From the NCBI RefSeq assembly GCF_023169885.1, contig NZ_AP025516.1:1952501-2016500 (forward strand): DNA of 64,000 nt, read 5' to 3'. Shown here piece by piece: positions 35,004-44,203 of the stretch (its first letter is position 1; every line of letters begins with the position of its first letter). Source of the stretch: Desulfofustis limnaeus. GTDB lineage: Bacteria > Desulfobacterota > Desulfobulbia > Desulfobulbales > Desulfocapsaceae. The position numbers and the translations under genes were made by a program. The notes beneath the pieces were generated by a model that was given only the letters and a program-made list of their open reading frames with translations, did no database searches and was not told where the DNA came from.

Positions 35004-37162
35004 CGGGCTTTTTTCTTTCGACGCGCCGCCAACGCTTCAACCGTATGCTGTACGGCAACGCTTGAACCTCTTTTCTTCAGACCGCCACGCAGCTGCATGA
35101 CGCACCCCGGACAATCGGTCAGCAGCAGTTCGGCTCCGGTAGCCTCCACGTGGTCGAGTTTGCGCCTGAGCAGTTGCTCGGATAGTTCCGGAAATTTCGC
35201 CGAGTAAGTCCCGCCGAAACCGCAACACACTTCCTCTTCAAACGCCTCTCGGTAGTCCAGGCCGGCCCGGCGCATCAAGTTGCGCGGCGCCTCGTGCACC
35301 CCAAGCCCACGGCAGAGATGGCAGGGCGCATGGAACGTCACTTTTTTCCCATCGCCGGCAAAATCTTCCGCTGTCACCTGCAGCACATCGTGGACGAAGG
35401 ATGAGAGATCGATCACCTTGGCGGTAAAGGCCTTCACCTGCTCGGTCAACGACGGGTCATCCTGGAGCAGCACCGGGTAATTGTGCTTCAGGTGTGACGC
35501 GCAGGAGGCGCACAGCGTGACAATATGGTCCACATCCTCTCGGGCAAAGGCTCGCATGTTCTGCAGGGCGACATCGCGCGAGGCCTTCATCTCGCCCATC
35601 ATCTGCACCGGCAACCCGCAGCAGGACTGCTCCATGGGAAAACTCATGGCCACGGCATGATCGCCGAACAGCTCGACGGCGGCAACCATCTGCTCCGGAT
35701 AGACAAAATCCTGCACACAGCCGGAAAAAAGGCCCACCTTGAAGCGCGGAGCGGCGACCGGCGGCTTGATCTTCGGCCAGAGGTCGCGAAACGGTTTTTC
35801 TGCTATGGTTGGCAACGCTTTGAAATCATGTGCCTTAAAAAAGACCATGGGCAGATGGCGCATGAAACCGTCGGATCCGGCAACCGGCTTCTGCGCCCAT
35901 TTGGCGGTGCGCAGCAAGGTATGGAAGAACTTGCGGTTGCGCAGCACCTTGCCGAGCAGCAGGCTCGGCAGCGGATGGCCCTCCTCGTCCTGGATGCGGG
36001 CATGGACCGCCTTGATCAGCCGCGGCAGATCGATGCCGCCGGCACAGATGTCTTTGCAGGCCTCGCAGTTGATGCAGTTCTGCACCAGGTTGCGCGCTTT
36101 GTCCCGGCCATGGAAGAAGTAAGTGAGAATCAGCCCGATGGCGCCGATGTAGATATGCCCCATCTTATGCCCGCCCACCAGTCGGTAAACCGGGCAGACG
36201 TTGGCGCAAGCCCCGCAGCGCACGCAGCGGAACACTTGGGAAAAGAGCGGGTCCTTGGCCATCTCCCGACGACCGTTGTCGAGCACGACGAAATGGATGT
36301 TTTTCTTTTTTTCCGGGCCCACCGCACACTCGTTGGCCCCAGTCACCCAGGTGATATACGAGGTGATCTGCTGACCGGTGGCGTTGCGCGGCAAGACCCG
36401 CAGGACCTTGAGGGCATCCCCGACGGTCGGCACCAGTTTGTCAATGCCGAACAGCGCCACATGCACCGGCGGCAGTGTGGTGGCCAGCCGGGCGTTGCCC
36501 TCATTGGTGACGGTGGCGATGGTGCCGGTCTCGGCCACGGCGAAATTGGCCCCGGTGACGGCCATGTCGGCCTCGACGAACTTCTGCCGCAGCTCCCGGC
36601 GCGCCACTTTCACCAGTTTCTCGATCTCCGCTTCCTGTTTGGTTCCGGTCACATCGCTGAACAAGTCGCTCACCTGATAGCGGGACAGGTGGATGGCGGG
36701 CATCACCATATGCGACGGCGGTTCGTGACGCAGCTGGATGATCCACTCACCGAGGTCGGACTCGATCACCGTCAATCCCTGGTCTTCCAGGGCATGGTTG
36801 AGCAGCGTCTCTTCTGCGGTCATCGATTTGGTCTTGAGGATGTTTTTCGATCCGGTCTGGCGGGCGATGTCGATAATGATCCGGTTCGCCTCCTCTCCGT
36901 CACGGGCCAGATGCACCGTCACCCCGGCAGCTTCGGCAACAGCTTTGAACTGGTCGTAGAGCTCGTCCAACCGCTGCAGGACATCGTCCTTCATGTCTGC
37001 AACTTCGTTGATCAACGCCTGAACATCGAATTCGGCAAAGGCGTTGGCGCGGCTGGTGCGATAGGCGACAGCGAAGGCGTCCAGGGCCTTGCGCAAAAAA
37101 TCGTTTTCCAGTGATTCCTGACACTGCCGACGATAGTCGGCCAGGTTTTTCGCATCTTGCAT
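35000..37162 (-). CDS. Fused lactate-utilisation iron-sulfur protein (LutB-LutA fusion)
   Basis: A 720-residue protein. Residues up to about 300 form the LUD-type domain of LutB (AVTGANFAVAETGTIATVTNEGNARLATTLP); next come two ferredoxin-type clusters CVRCGACANVCPVYR and CINCEACKDIC. From about 470 on there is a LutA-like part with two CCG cysteine-rich motifs (QSCCGLPV; EVCCGFGG). In Bacillus, LutA (about 240 aa) and LutB (about 470 aa) are separate. With LutC it would oxidise L-lactate to pyruvate on the cytoplasmic face of the membrane. It starts 3 nt after the lutC stop. Confidence 0.9.
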   Translation of the reverse strand: MQDAKNLADYRRQCQESLENDFLRKALDAFAVAYRTSRANAFAEFDVQALINEVADMKDDVLQRLDELYDQFKAVAEAAGVTVHLARDGEEANRIIIDIARQTGSKNILKTKSMTAEETLLNHALEDQGLTVIESDLGEWIIQLRHEPPSHMVMPAIHLSRYQVSDLFSDVTGTKQEAEIEKLVKVARRELRQKFVEADMAVTGANFAVAETGTIATVTNEGNARLATTLPPVHVALFGIDKLVPTVGDALKVLRVLPRNATGQQITSYITWVTGANECAVGPEKKKNIHFVVLDNGRREMAKDPLFSQVFRCVRCGACANVCPVYRLVGGHKMGHIYIGAIGLILTYFFHGRDKARNLVQNCINCEACKDICAGGIDLPRLIKAVHARIQDEEGHPLPSLLLGKVLRNRKFFHTLLRTAKWAQKPVAGSDGFMRHLPMVFFKAHDFKALPTIAEKPFRDLWPKIKPPVAAPRFKVGLFSGCVQDFVYPEQMVAAVELFGDHAVAMSFPMEQSCCGLPVQMMGEMKASRDVALQNMRAFAREDVDHIVTLCASCASHLKHNYPVLLQDDPSLTEQVKAFTAKVIDLSSFVHDVLQVTAEDFAGDGKKVTFHAPCHLCRGLGVHEAPRNLMRRAGLDYREAFEEEVCCGFGGTYSAKFPELSEQLLRRKLDHVEATGAELLLTDCPGCVMQLRGGLKKRGSSVAVQHTVEALAARRKKKAR

Positions 37163-37165
37163 ACT

Positions 37166-37804
37166 TCAATTCTCCAACAACAGAAGATGAAACTCCAACG
37201 GCCCATGCACCCCGATGGCCAACACCCGCTCGATATCGGCGGTTCGGCTTGGACCGGTGATAAAGGCCGTGTAATTCGGGCCGTGGCCCATGAACTCGAG
37301 CAGTCGTTGCTCTCCGGCAAAGCCGTCAGCGACGATCTTCGATTTGGGCAGCAGGCAAACATGATACTCGCAGATCATCGTCGCCAGTCGCAATTCCTCG
37401 CTCGGGCAGTTGATCACCACCGTTCCGGTCTCTGCAATCCCCATATCGGCATAGGTAAAACCGATGTCAACGCCGGCCAGCTCCCTGCGCAGACCGCTGT
37501 CAATACAGCTAAAACCACTCTCGCGACTGCGGCTGCTGAGCAGCTCGTAGGCCTCCGGGGCCAACCCGGGCGCCGCGATGATTTTCTCCTCCTTGGCCAG
37601 ACACAATTCCTCGGCCGGCTCGGACAGTGCTTCATCGCACCCCGACACCTTGATCCGGCACGCCCCCCGGCTGCCGCACAAGTCCAGAGCGTAGTCGACG
37701 GCTGCCGCCAGATCGGCCACTTCACTCACCTGGGCGGCGGCCAACCGGGCCTTATCTATGAATCGTTGCAGGATATCCTGCGACGTTGTTGTACCACTGG
37801 TCAT
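37166..37804 (-). CDS. lutC: Lactate utilisation protein LutC (LUD domain)
   Basis: A 212-residue LUD-domain protein with DIGFTYADMGIAETGTVVIN, the core substrate/cofactor-region motif, SEELRLATMICEYHVCLLP and GPSRTADIERVLAIGVHGP, typical of LutC/LldG. LutC is required with LutA and LutB for iron-sulfur-dependent L-lactate oxidation. AAGGAG before its ATG lies inside the 3' end of ackA, so the two are tightly packed in the operon. Confidence 0.92.
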   Translation of the reverse strand: MTSGTTTSQDILQRFIDKARLAAAQVSEVADLAAAVDYALDLCGSRGACRIKVSGCDEALSEPAEELCLAKEEKIIAAPGLAPEAYELLSSRSRESGFSCIDSGLRRELAGVDIGFTYADMGIAETGTVVINCPSEELRLATMICEYHVCLLPKSKIVADGFAGEQRLLEFMGHGPNYTAFITGPSRTADIERVLAIGVHGPLEFHLLLLEN

Positions 37805-37808
37805 GTAA

Positions 37809-39038
37809 TCAAGTCTCCTTCATCGGTTCCTGTGGATTCACCAGCGCCACCGTTTCGCGCGCGATGGCCAGTTCTTCGTTGGTCGGAATGACCCAGACCT
37901 GCACCGCACTGGTATCGGTGCTGATCAACCGCGGTTCGTTCAGCCGTCGTTGGTTCCGCTCGGGATCAATGGCAATCCCGAAGCACTCCAATCCCTGCAC
38001 GGAGCGGCTGCGGACCTGGTCGTCGTTCTCACCGATACCGGCGGTAAAAACGAGTCCGTCCACGCGCCCGAGCACCGCCATGAACGCCCCGATATATTTA
38101 CGGTTCCGATAGGTCTGCACGTCCAGCGCCAGGGCCGCCCGCCGATCCCCGGCGGCCACCGCTGAATGGATATCGCGCATGTCGTTGTACCCGCAGATCC
38201 CTTTCAAACCGGATTCCTTGTTGAGCAACCGATCAATCTCCTCAATGTCGAGTCCGAGGTTGCGGTGCAGAAAAACGTGGATGGCCGGGTCGATGTCACC
38301 GCTACGGGTCCCCATCACCAGCCCTTCCAACGGGGTCATGCCGAGGGTGGTATCGATGCTCCGTCCGTTCTCAATTGCCGTCATGGAACAGCCGTTGCCG
38401 AGATGCACGGTGATCAGGTTGCACCGAGCAAGCGGCTTGCCCATCAGTCTGGCGCATTCACCGGCCACATACTTGTGTGAGGTCCCGTGAAACCCGTAGC
38501 GTCGTATCCGGTGGTGCTCGTACCAATCGTAGGGCAAGGCATAAAGATAAGCGCGCGGCGGGATGGACTGGTGAAAGGCGGTGTCGAACACGGCCACCTG
38601 GAGTACCCCGGGAAACAACCGCAGGGCCACCTCTATGCCATCCAGATTGGCCGGATTGTGTAACGGCGCCAGGGGCACGGTGTCTCTGATGGCGGCGAGC
38701 ACCGCCGAATCGATAACCGTCGGCTGGTGAAACCTCTCACCCCCATGCACCACCCGATGCCCGATCGCACCGATATCGGCGCGGGATCCGACCACGCCCT
38801 GGGCTTTATCGGTGAGCAACTCGACGGCCAGCAACATGCCGGTCTGGTGGTCGGCAACCGGGAGATCTCGCTTAAGCGCGCTCTGTTTCTCTGTTCCGGG
38901 CCGCATGGTGCATTTTACCGTACCCATGGGTTCACCGATCCGCTCGACCAGACCGCTGGCAAGCACCTGTTCGCTGCTCATGTCGAGCAACTGGAACTTG
39001 ATTGAAGAGCTGCCGGAATTTATGACCAGGATCTTCAT
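37809..39038 (-). CDS. ackA: Acetate kinase
   Basis: A 409-residue enzyme with LVINSGSSSIKFQLLD (the phosphate-binding N-terminal motif), VVHGGERF, YGFHGTSHKYV, and TPLEGLVMGTRSGDIDP. It converts acetyl phosphate plus ADP to acetate plus ATP. It overlaps the pta stop by 4 nt. In this operon it should yield ATP from acetyl-CoA made after lactate or glycolate oxidation. Confidence 0.97.
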   Translation of the reverse strand: MKILVINSGSSSIKFQLLDMSSEQVLASGLVERIGEPMGTVKCTMRPGTEKQSALKRDLPVADHQTGMLLAVELLTDKAQGVVGSRADIGAIGHRVVHGGERFHQPTVIDSAVLAAIRDTVPLAPLHNPANLDGIEVALRLFPGVLQVAVFDTAFHQSIPPRAYLYALPYDWYEHHRIRRYGFHGTSHKYVAGECARLMGKPLARCNLITVHLGNGCSMTAIENGRSIDTTLGMTPLEGLVMGTRSGDIDPAIHVFLHRNLGLDIEEIDRLLNKESGLKGICGYNDMRDIHSAVAAGDRRAALALDVQTYRNRKYIGAFMAVLGRVDGLVFTAGIGENDDQVRSRSVQGLECFGIAIDPERNQRRLNEPRLISTDTSAVQVWVIPTNEELAIARETVALVNPQEPMKET

Positions 39039-41158
39039 GGCCGTTTCCGTTTTTCAGCCTGGGCCTGAACCGCGGTTATCGCCACGGTGTTGACGATGTC
39101 ATCGACCGTGCAGCCACGGGACAGATCGTTGACCGGTTTGTTCAGGCCCTGCAGGACCGGGCCGATGGCCACGGCGCCGGCGGATCGTTGGACGGCCTTG
39201 TAGGTATTGTTGCCGGTGTTGAGATCGGGGAAGATGAAAACGGTCGCTCGACCGGCCACCTTCGAGCCGGGCAACTTCGTCCGGGCCACTTCGGGGTCGA
39301 TGGCAGCGTCGTATTGCAGCGGCCCTTCCAGAATGAAATCAAGTTTTCTCTCCATCATCAGCCGATGGGCAATCTCGGTGGCCTCGGCGACCTTGTCCAC
39401 GTCCTCGCCCTTCCCGGATCGGCCGGTGGAGTAGCTGAGCATCGCCACCCGCGGCTCAATGCCGAAGATCTTCGCCGTCTCCGCGGAGCTGAGGGCGATC
39501 TCTGCCAGTTGCGAGGCGTTCGGGTTGGGATTGACGGCGCAGTCACCGTAGACCAGGATGCGGTCCTTGAGGCACATGAGAAACACCGAAGAAACGATGG
39601 TGAAGCCGGGTTTCGCCTTGATGAATTCGAACGCCGGACGGACCGTATGGGCCGTGGTGTTCAGGGCGCCCGACACCATGCCGTCGGCATACCCTTTGTA
39701 GACCATCATCGTGCCGAAATAGGTGGGGTCGGACATCCGGTCCCGGGCTATATCCTCGATCATCCCTTTATGCTGGCGTAAGCGCAGGTATTCCTGGACA
39801 AACGGCTCGAGCAGCGGACTGGTCTGCGGGTCGATCACTTCCACGAAGGTCAGGTCGAGGCCGTTGGCCGCCGCCAGCGCGCGCACTTGCTGCTCGCGAC
39901 CGAGAATCGTCAGATCGGCCACACCGCGCCGCAATAAGATGTCTGCGGCGCGCAGGATCCGCTCACAGGTACCCTCCGGCAGCACGATGCGCTGCCGGTC
40001 TTCGGCCGCCTGTTCCATCATCGCGTATTCGAACATCTTCGGCGTGATCCGGGCCGGTTTGCTGGAGATGACGTGTTCGCTCAGTTCCTGGACCTTGACA
40101 TGCTTGGAAAAGAAACCGAGCGCCGAGGCGATTCGCTGCGAATCTTCCGGCTCGATATGGGCGTACAATTCGTGCAGCTGCTGGACGATCAGATAGGTAT
40201 GTCCCTGGACGCTGAGGATGGGGATGGGCGCCCCGGCCCAGCCCTCGATCAGCTTTCGCACGCTGTCATAGGGAACCAGTCCGCCGGTCAGCACGATGCC
40301 CGACACCTCCGGATACGACTTGGACGAACGAGCCGACAGACAGGCGAGAATAATGTCGGATCTATCGCCGGGCGTGATCACCAGACACCCCGGCTTGATG
40401 TATTCGAGAAAATGCTCGACCCGCATGGCAGCCACGATATATTCGCCGATCTTGGCGCTCATGCCCGAGGCCCCGTACATCACTGAGGCGTTGAGCCAGC
40501 GCTTCACGTCGCCGATGGTCGGGTTGGCCAGGTCGCTGTTTTCCGGCATCACGTAGAACGGCAACCCTTCCTCCGGATGGACCTGCTTCCTGATCTCACT
40601 GACCAGATCGGCGGTAATCCCCTCTGGTGCTCGGTTGATGATCGATGCAACAAGGGTCAGCCCCTTTTCATGATGCATATCGATCGAGGCCTGCACCTGG
40701 CGGATCATTTCTTCAGCCGACTTGCGTCGCCCCGAGGAGATGAGGATCACCGGTGCGCCCAGGTTGGCGGCGATATCGCTGTTGATATCGAGCTCGAAGC
40801 TGGTATCGCTGCCGCGGAAATCGGTCCCTTCGATGAGCACGAAATCGTAGGTATCCTCGAGCTTCTTGTATTTCTTCAGGATCAGGTCGTGCAGATCGTC
40901 CTCGCGACCGGTGTTGATCAGTTGATACGCGTCTTTCAGCGTACAACCGTAGGTGTCCTCGTAAGCCATCTGTAGGTTGAAATAACCGGCCACCAATTTG
41001 ATATCGGGATCTTCCTGCTTGGTTGGCGGATCACTGATGATCGGTCGAAAAAAGGCGACCCGATGGAGTTCTTTTTTCAGCATCTGCATGATGCCGAGCA
41101 CGACCACCGATTTGCCGCTCCGTTCTTCCGTGGCGGTGATGTAGAGGTTATTTGGCAT
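39035..41158 (-). CDS. pta: Phosphate acetyltransferase (long form with N-terminal P-loop and DRTGG domains)
   Basis: A 707-residue enzyme, the long form. The N-terminus has TATEERSGKSVVVLG (BioD-like P-loop domain), and a DRTGG domain spans about residues 215-330. The catalytic phosphotransacetylase domain runs from about 385 to the end (VLPEGTCERILRAADILLRRG; VSGALNTTAHTVRPAF; VFIFPDLNTGNNTYKAVQRS). It forms acetyl phosphate from acetyl-CoA and feeds AckA. The P-loop/DRTGG part is regulatory in E. coli. Confidence 0.97.
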   Translation of the reverse strand: MPNNLYITATEERSGKSVVVLGIMQMLKKELHRVAFFRPIISDPPTKQEDPDIKLVAGYFNLQMAYEDTYGCTLKDAYQLINTGREDDLHDLILKKYKKLEDTYDFVLIEGTDFRGSDTSFELDINSDIAANLGAPVILISSGRRKSAEEMIRQVQASIDMHHEKGLTLVASIINRAPEGITADLVSEIRKQVHPEEGLPFYVMPENSDLANPTIGDVKRWLNASVMYGASGMSAKIGEYIVAAMRVEHFLEYIKPGCLVITPGDRSDIILACLSARSSKSYPEVSGIVLTGGLVPYDSVRKLIEGWAGAPIPILSVQGHTYLIVQQLHELYAHIEPEDSQRIASALGFFSKHVKVQELSEHVISSKPARITPKMFEYAMMEQAAEDRQRIVLPEGTCERILRAADILLRRGVADLTILGREQQVRALAAANGLDLTFVEVIDPQTSPLLEPFVQEYLRLRQHKGMIEDIARDRMSDPTYFGTMMVYKGYADGMVSGALNTTAHTVRPAFEFIKAKPGFTIVSSVFLMCLKDRILVYGDCAVNPNPNASQLAEIALSSAETAKIFGIEPRVAMLSYSTGRSGKGEDVDKVAEATEIAHRLMMERKLDFILEGPLQYDAAIDPEVARTKLPGSKVAGRATVFIFPDLNTGNNTYKAVQRSAGAVAIGPVLQGLNKPVNDLSRGCTVDDIVNTVAITAVQAQAEKRKRP

Positions 41159-41219
41159 GGTTTATGGCTCTGACAAGGAAATGAAAAATAATGAAGGATG
41201 CGCGGCCGACCCGGCGGTT

Positions 41220-42500
41220 TTACAGCCGGTCGGCATAGACCTCGACCACATGACGGACGCCAATACCGCTCTGCCGTCGCGATAACAGGTCGGTTATCTG
41301 CATCATGCAGGCCGGGCAACTGGTGGTAACCGTACTGGCGCCGCTGGCAACAATGCAGTCGGCCTTGTGACTGCCAATCTTTTTCGACGTCTCGTAGTGG
41401 TAGATATTGAAGGTCCCGCCGCACCCACAGCAGGTACCGGCGTCCTCCATCTCCTGCAGGTGGGCACCGGCTGACTCGAGAAGCTGCCGGGGCTGCCTGG
41501 TGATGCCGAGCGAATTCTTCAGATGGCAGGGGTCGTGATAGGTAACCGACGCCCCGGGCACCGGCTCGAACACCGCAACACCGCACCGATCCACCAGGAA
41601 CTCGCTGATGTCCATTGTTTTTTCGGCCAGTCTCCGAAGCTCGGCGCCGATGTCGGCGGAGCCGTCGTAAAACTCGGGCCATAGCTCCTTGATGGTGGCG
41701 GTGCACGAGGCACAGGGCGTGACCAAGGCGGTACAATCGGCATCGGCAAAGAGCTTGACGTTCTGTTCCACCAGGCGATTGAATCCCTGCCGGTCGCCGC
41801 TGGACAGGACCGGGATGCCGCAGCAGGCCTGGTTGGCCGGCAGATAGACACCGACACCGTGATGGTTCAGGGCCTTGATCACCGCCAGCCCCACCGATGG
41901 ATACATTTTATCCACCACGCAACCGGGAAAAAATGCCGCCCGCAGGCCGCTCGTTCCGGCCGGGGTGTTCAACGATCCGGTCCGGGCGTGCAGCGACGTG
42001 GCGGCCAGCGTGTTGAAGTGGCGATCAGCAATCAACGGCGCCTGGAAGCGAGCGCACGAGGACCCGAGCAATTCATCGGCCTTCTTGGTGAACAGGAACT
42101 GAAAGCGGGCCCCGATAAAGCTTAGCGCGTTGAACAACCGGGGGTTGGCCAGCATCCCTCGAAAAATCGCCTTCTTCACCGGTGACAGGCCGTAATACCC
42201 GGTCAGAATGGCTCGGGCCTGAAAGAAGATGTCGAGGACCTTGACGCCGCTGGGACAATTCGCCTGACAGGTACCACACATCAGACAGCGGTTGAGGGTG
42301 TCATTCACCGCGTCCGGATCTTTGAGCAGCTCGTCGGCCAGACCTTCGAGCAGAGCCAGCTTGCCGCGGGTCACATCGGTCTCCCGGCCGGTCTGGGCAA
42401 AGACCGGGCACACCGCCTGGCACATGCCGCAACGCATGCAATTGACCAGTTGATCGTCGAGTTGTTTCAGCGCCTGGGCCAGGCCGTGCAGGTCTGCCAT
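41220..42500 (-). CDS. glcF: Glycolate/lactate oxidase iron-sulfur subunit
   Basis: A 426-residue protein with two ferredoxin motifs (CMRCGMCQAVCPVF at the N-terminus, CLMCGTCQANCPSG) and two CCG motifs (QACCGIPVL; TCCGCGGTF), the GlcF/GlpC-like layout. It should pass electrons from the FAD subunit GlcD to the membrane or other carriers. The start at 42500 follows GGAGGAAACG. The gene lies 11 nt after glcD, and pta follows after 61 nt. Confidence 0.93.
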   Translation of the reverse strand: MADLHGLAQALKQLDDQLVNCMRCGMCQAVCPVFAQTGRETDVTRGKLALLEGLADELLKDPDAVNDTLNRCLMCGTCQANCPSGVKVLDIFFQARAILTGYYGLSPVKKAIFRGMLANPRLFNALSFIGARFQFLFTKKADELLGSSCARFQAPLIADRHFNTLAATSLHARTGSLNTPAGTSGLRAAFFPGCVVDKMYPSVGLAVIKALNHHGVGVYLPANQACCGIPVLSSGDRQGFNRLVEQNVKLFADADCTALVTPCASCTATIKELWPEFYDGSADIGAELRRLAEKTMDISEFLVDRCGVAVFEPVPGASVTYHDPCHLKNSLGITRQPRQLLESAGAHLQEMEDAGTCCGCGGTFNIYHYETSKKIGSHKADCIVASGASTVTTSCPACMMQITDLLSRRQSGIGVRHVVEVYADRL

Positions 42501-42511
42501 CGTTTCCTCCC

Positions 42512-43900
42512 TCACACCATCTTGCCGGGGTTGAGGATGTTCTTCGGATCGACCGCCGCTTTCAGGCGTTGGTTATAGCCGATAGTGGCCGCCCCGACCT
42601 CCTGCTCGAGAAACCGGGCTTTGGCGATGCCGATGCCATGCTCGCCGGACAGGGTGCCATCCAAGGCCACCGCCCGTTCAAAGATGGCGGCAACGGCTCG
42701 TTCCACCCGCTCCATCTCTTCCTTGTCACGTCGGTCGGTGAGAATGGTCGGGTGCAGGTTACCGTCCCCGGCGTGGCCGAAGGTACCGATGGGCAACCGA
42801 TATTCCCGGCTGATCTCCTGCAATGCCTGGATCATCGCCGGGATCCGGGAACGGGGCACGGTGGCGTCTTCGAGTACACAGGTGGGCTTAAGCTTGGCCA
42901 GGGCCGGCAGGGCGTCGCGACGGGCCTGCCAGATGGCATTGCGCTCCTCAGCGTTGCGAGCCACCGTCACCGTTTCGGAACCGTTTTCGCGGCAGATCTG
43001 CTCCACCTTGACCGCATCGTCGGCCACCTGGGCCGGATGCCCATCCACTTCGATGAGCAGCAGGGCGGCCGCCTCGGTGGGCAACCCGGCCCGGCGGAAG
43101 CTTTCGACGGTGCGAATGGTGAAGTTATCCATCAATTCCAGGGTCGCTGGCAGAATCTTGGCGGCAATGATCGCCGCCACCGTCTCAGAAGCCGCCCTGA
43201 TCGACGCGAAAACGGCCATCATCGAGCGGGCGCTCTGCGGCGGCGGGATGAGTCTGAGGGTGATCCGGCTGAACACGCCCAACGCCCCTTCCGAGCCAAC
43301 CATCAGGCCGGGCAGGTTGAGCCCGGTAACGCACTTGACGGTTTTTGAGCCGCCTTTGATCAGTTGGCCTTCCACATCGAAAAACTCGACGCCCATCACG
43401 TAATCTTTGGTCACGCCGTATTTCAGACCGCGCAACCCGCCGGCATTCTCGGCCACGTTGCCGCCGATGGTCGAGACCGTCTGACTGCCGGGATCCGGCG
43501 GATAAAAGAGCCCCCGTTTGGCCACCTCGGCCGCGAGACGGGCCGTGATCACTCCCGGCTCGACCACCGCGTAAAGATCCTCTTCATTGATCTCGACAAT
43601 TCGGGTCAACCGATTGGTCAGCACCACCACGCCGCCATGCTGGGGGATGGTCCCGCCGGAAAGGTTGGTCCCGGCGCCGCGCACGATGAGAGGTACCCCA
43701 TGGTGGTTGCAGAGGCTGACGACTCGACCCAGTTCTTCGGTGCTTCCCGGACGAACGACGCAGCCCGGCATCACCGGAGGAAGCGCCGCCGCATCGTAGG
43801 AGTAGGCGTAACGATCAGCCTCGCCGGTCATTACAAATTCCGCACCGACAAGCGCTGCAAAATCCCGGACCAGGCTATCCTGAATGTTCGGTTGGGCCAT
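42512..43900 (-). CDS. glcD: FAD-dependent glycolate/D-lactate oxidase subunit
   Basis: A 462-residue FAD-binding protein of the GlcD/DLD family: VVRPGSTEELGRVVSLC, VRGAGTNLSGG, PPDPGSQTVSTIGGNVAENAGG (FAD-binding), and GHAGDGNLHPTI. HGIGIAKARFLEQE near the end is typical. It oxidises a 2-hydroxy acid (glycolate or D-lactate) to the 2-oxo acid; sequence alone does not settle which. The start at 43900 follows AGGAGGC. It is the first gene of the minus-strand operon. Confidence 0.94.
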   Translation of the reverse strand: MAQPNIQDSLVRDFAALVGAEFVMTGEADRYAYSYDAAALPPVMPGCVVRPGSTEELGRVVSLCNHHGVPLIVRGAGTNLSGGTIPQHGGVVVLTNRLTRIVEINEEDLYAVVEPGVITARLAAEVAKRGLFYPPDPGSQTVSTIGGNVAENAGGLRGLKYGVTKDYVMGVEFFDVEGQLIKGGSKTVKCVTGLNLPGLMVGSEGALGVFSRITLRLIPPPQSARSMMAVFASIRAASETVAAIIAAKILPATLELMDNFTIRTVESFRRAGLPTEAAALLLIEVDGHPAQVADDAVKVEQICRENGSETVTVARNAEERNAIWQARRDALPALAKLKPTCVLEDATVPRSRIPAMIQALQEISREYRLPIGTFGHAGDGNLHPTILTDRRDKEEMERVERAVAAIFERAVALDGTLSGEHGIGIAKARFLEQEVGAATIGYNQRLKAAVDPKNILNPGKMV

Positions 43901-44203
43901 GGCAGCCTCCTGTTGTTGAACGTCCGCGTCACGATCAGCCGAAGGCATCGCAAGAGTACTACTTTATCATATATTGATGGAAATGGCAGAATAATTCCGG
44001 ACCATCCGGCCGATCGTGCTGACGATGAAAAAAGCTGCCGCAATACCCGCGCCTTATCCAGCAACCGGCGTCGACCTCGTCTTCCGCCGCTGCTGCGCCA
44101 CGCACGAATAGGCTTGACGCAGCGGGCTCACTTGGGCTTATATCGAGCCATGCCATACCTTCGGCGGAACAACACAACCCGGAAACCAGGAGGAAGTAAC
44201 GCC
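43901..44203. promoter_or_regulatory. Divergent promoter region between glcD and dctP
   Basis: This 303-nt gap separates the oxidation operon (minus) from the TRAP transporter operon (plus). An AT-rich stretch (TTTATCATATATTGATGG) near 43962-43980 suits a glcD promoter or activator site; TTGACG..CTTATA near 44113-44142 is a weak promoter candidate for dctP. No adjacent regulator gene exists. Control of both operons from here is inferred. Confidence 0.45.

Noticed and set aside
35525-37114. Long open frame (529 codons) opposite lutAB
   Set aside because: It is the antisense shadow of a G/C-rich coding sequence with clear LutAB motifs; the shadow has no recognisable domain or ribosome binding site.
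43364-44203. Extended reading frame upstream of dctP
   Set aside because: It runs antisense through glcD and carries no similarity; the signal peptide and AGGAGG place the dctP start at 44204.
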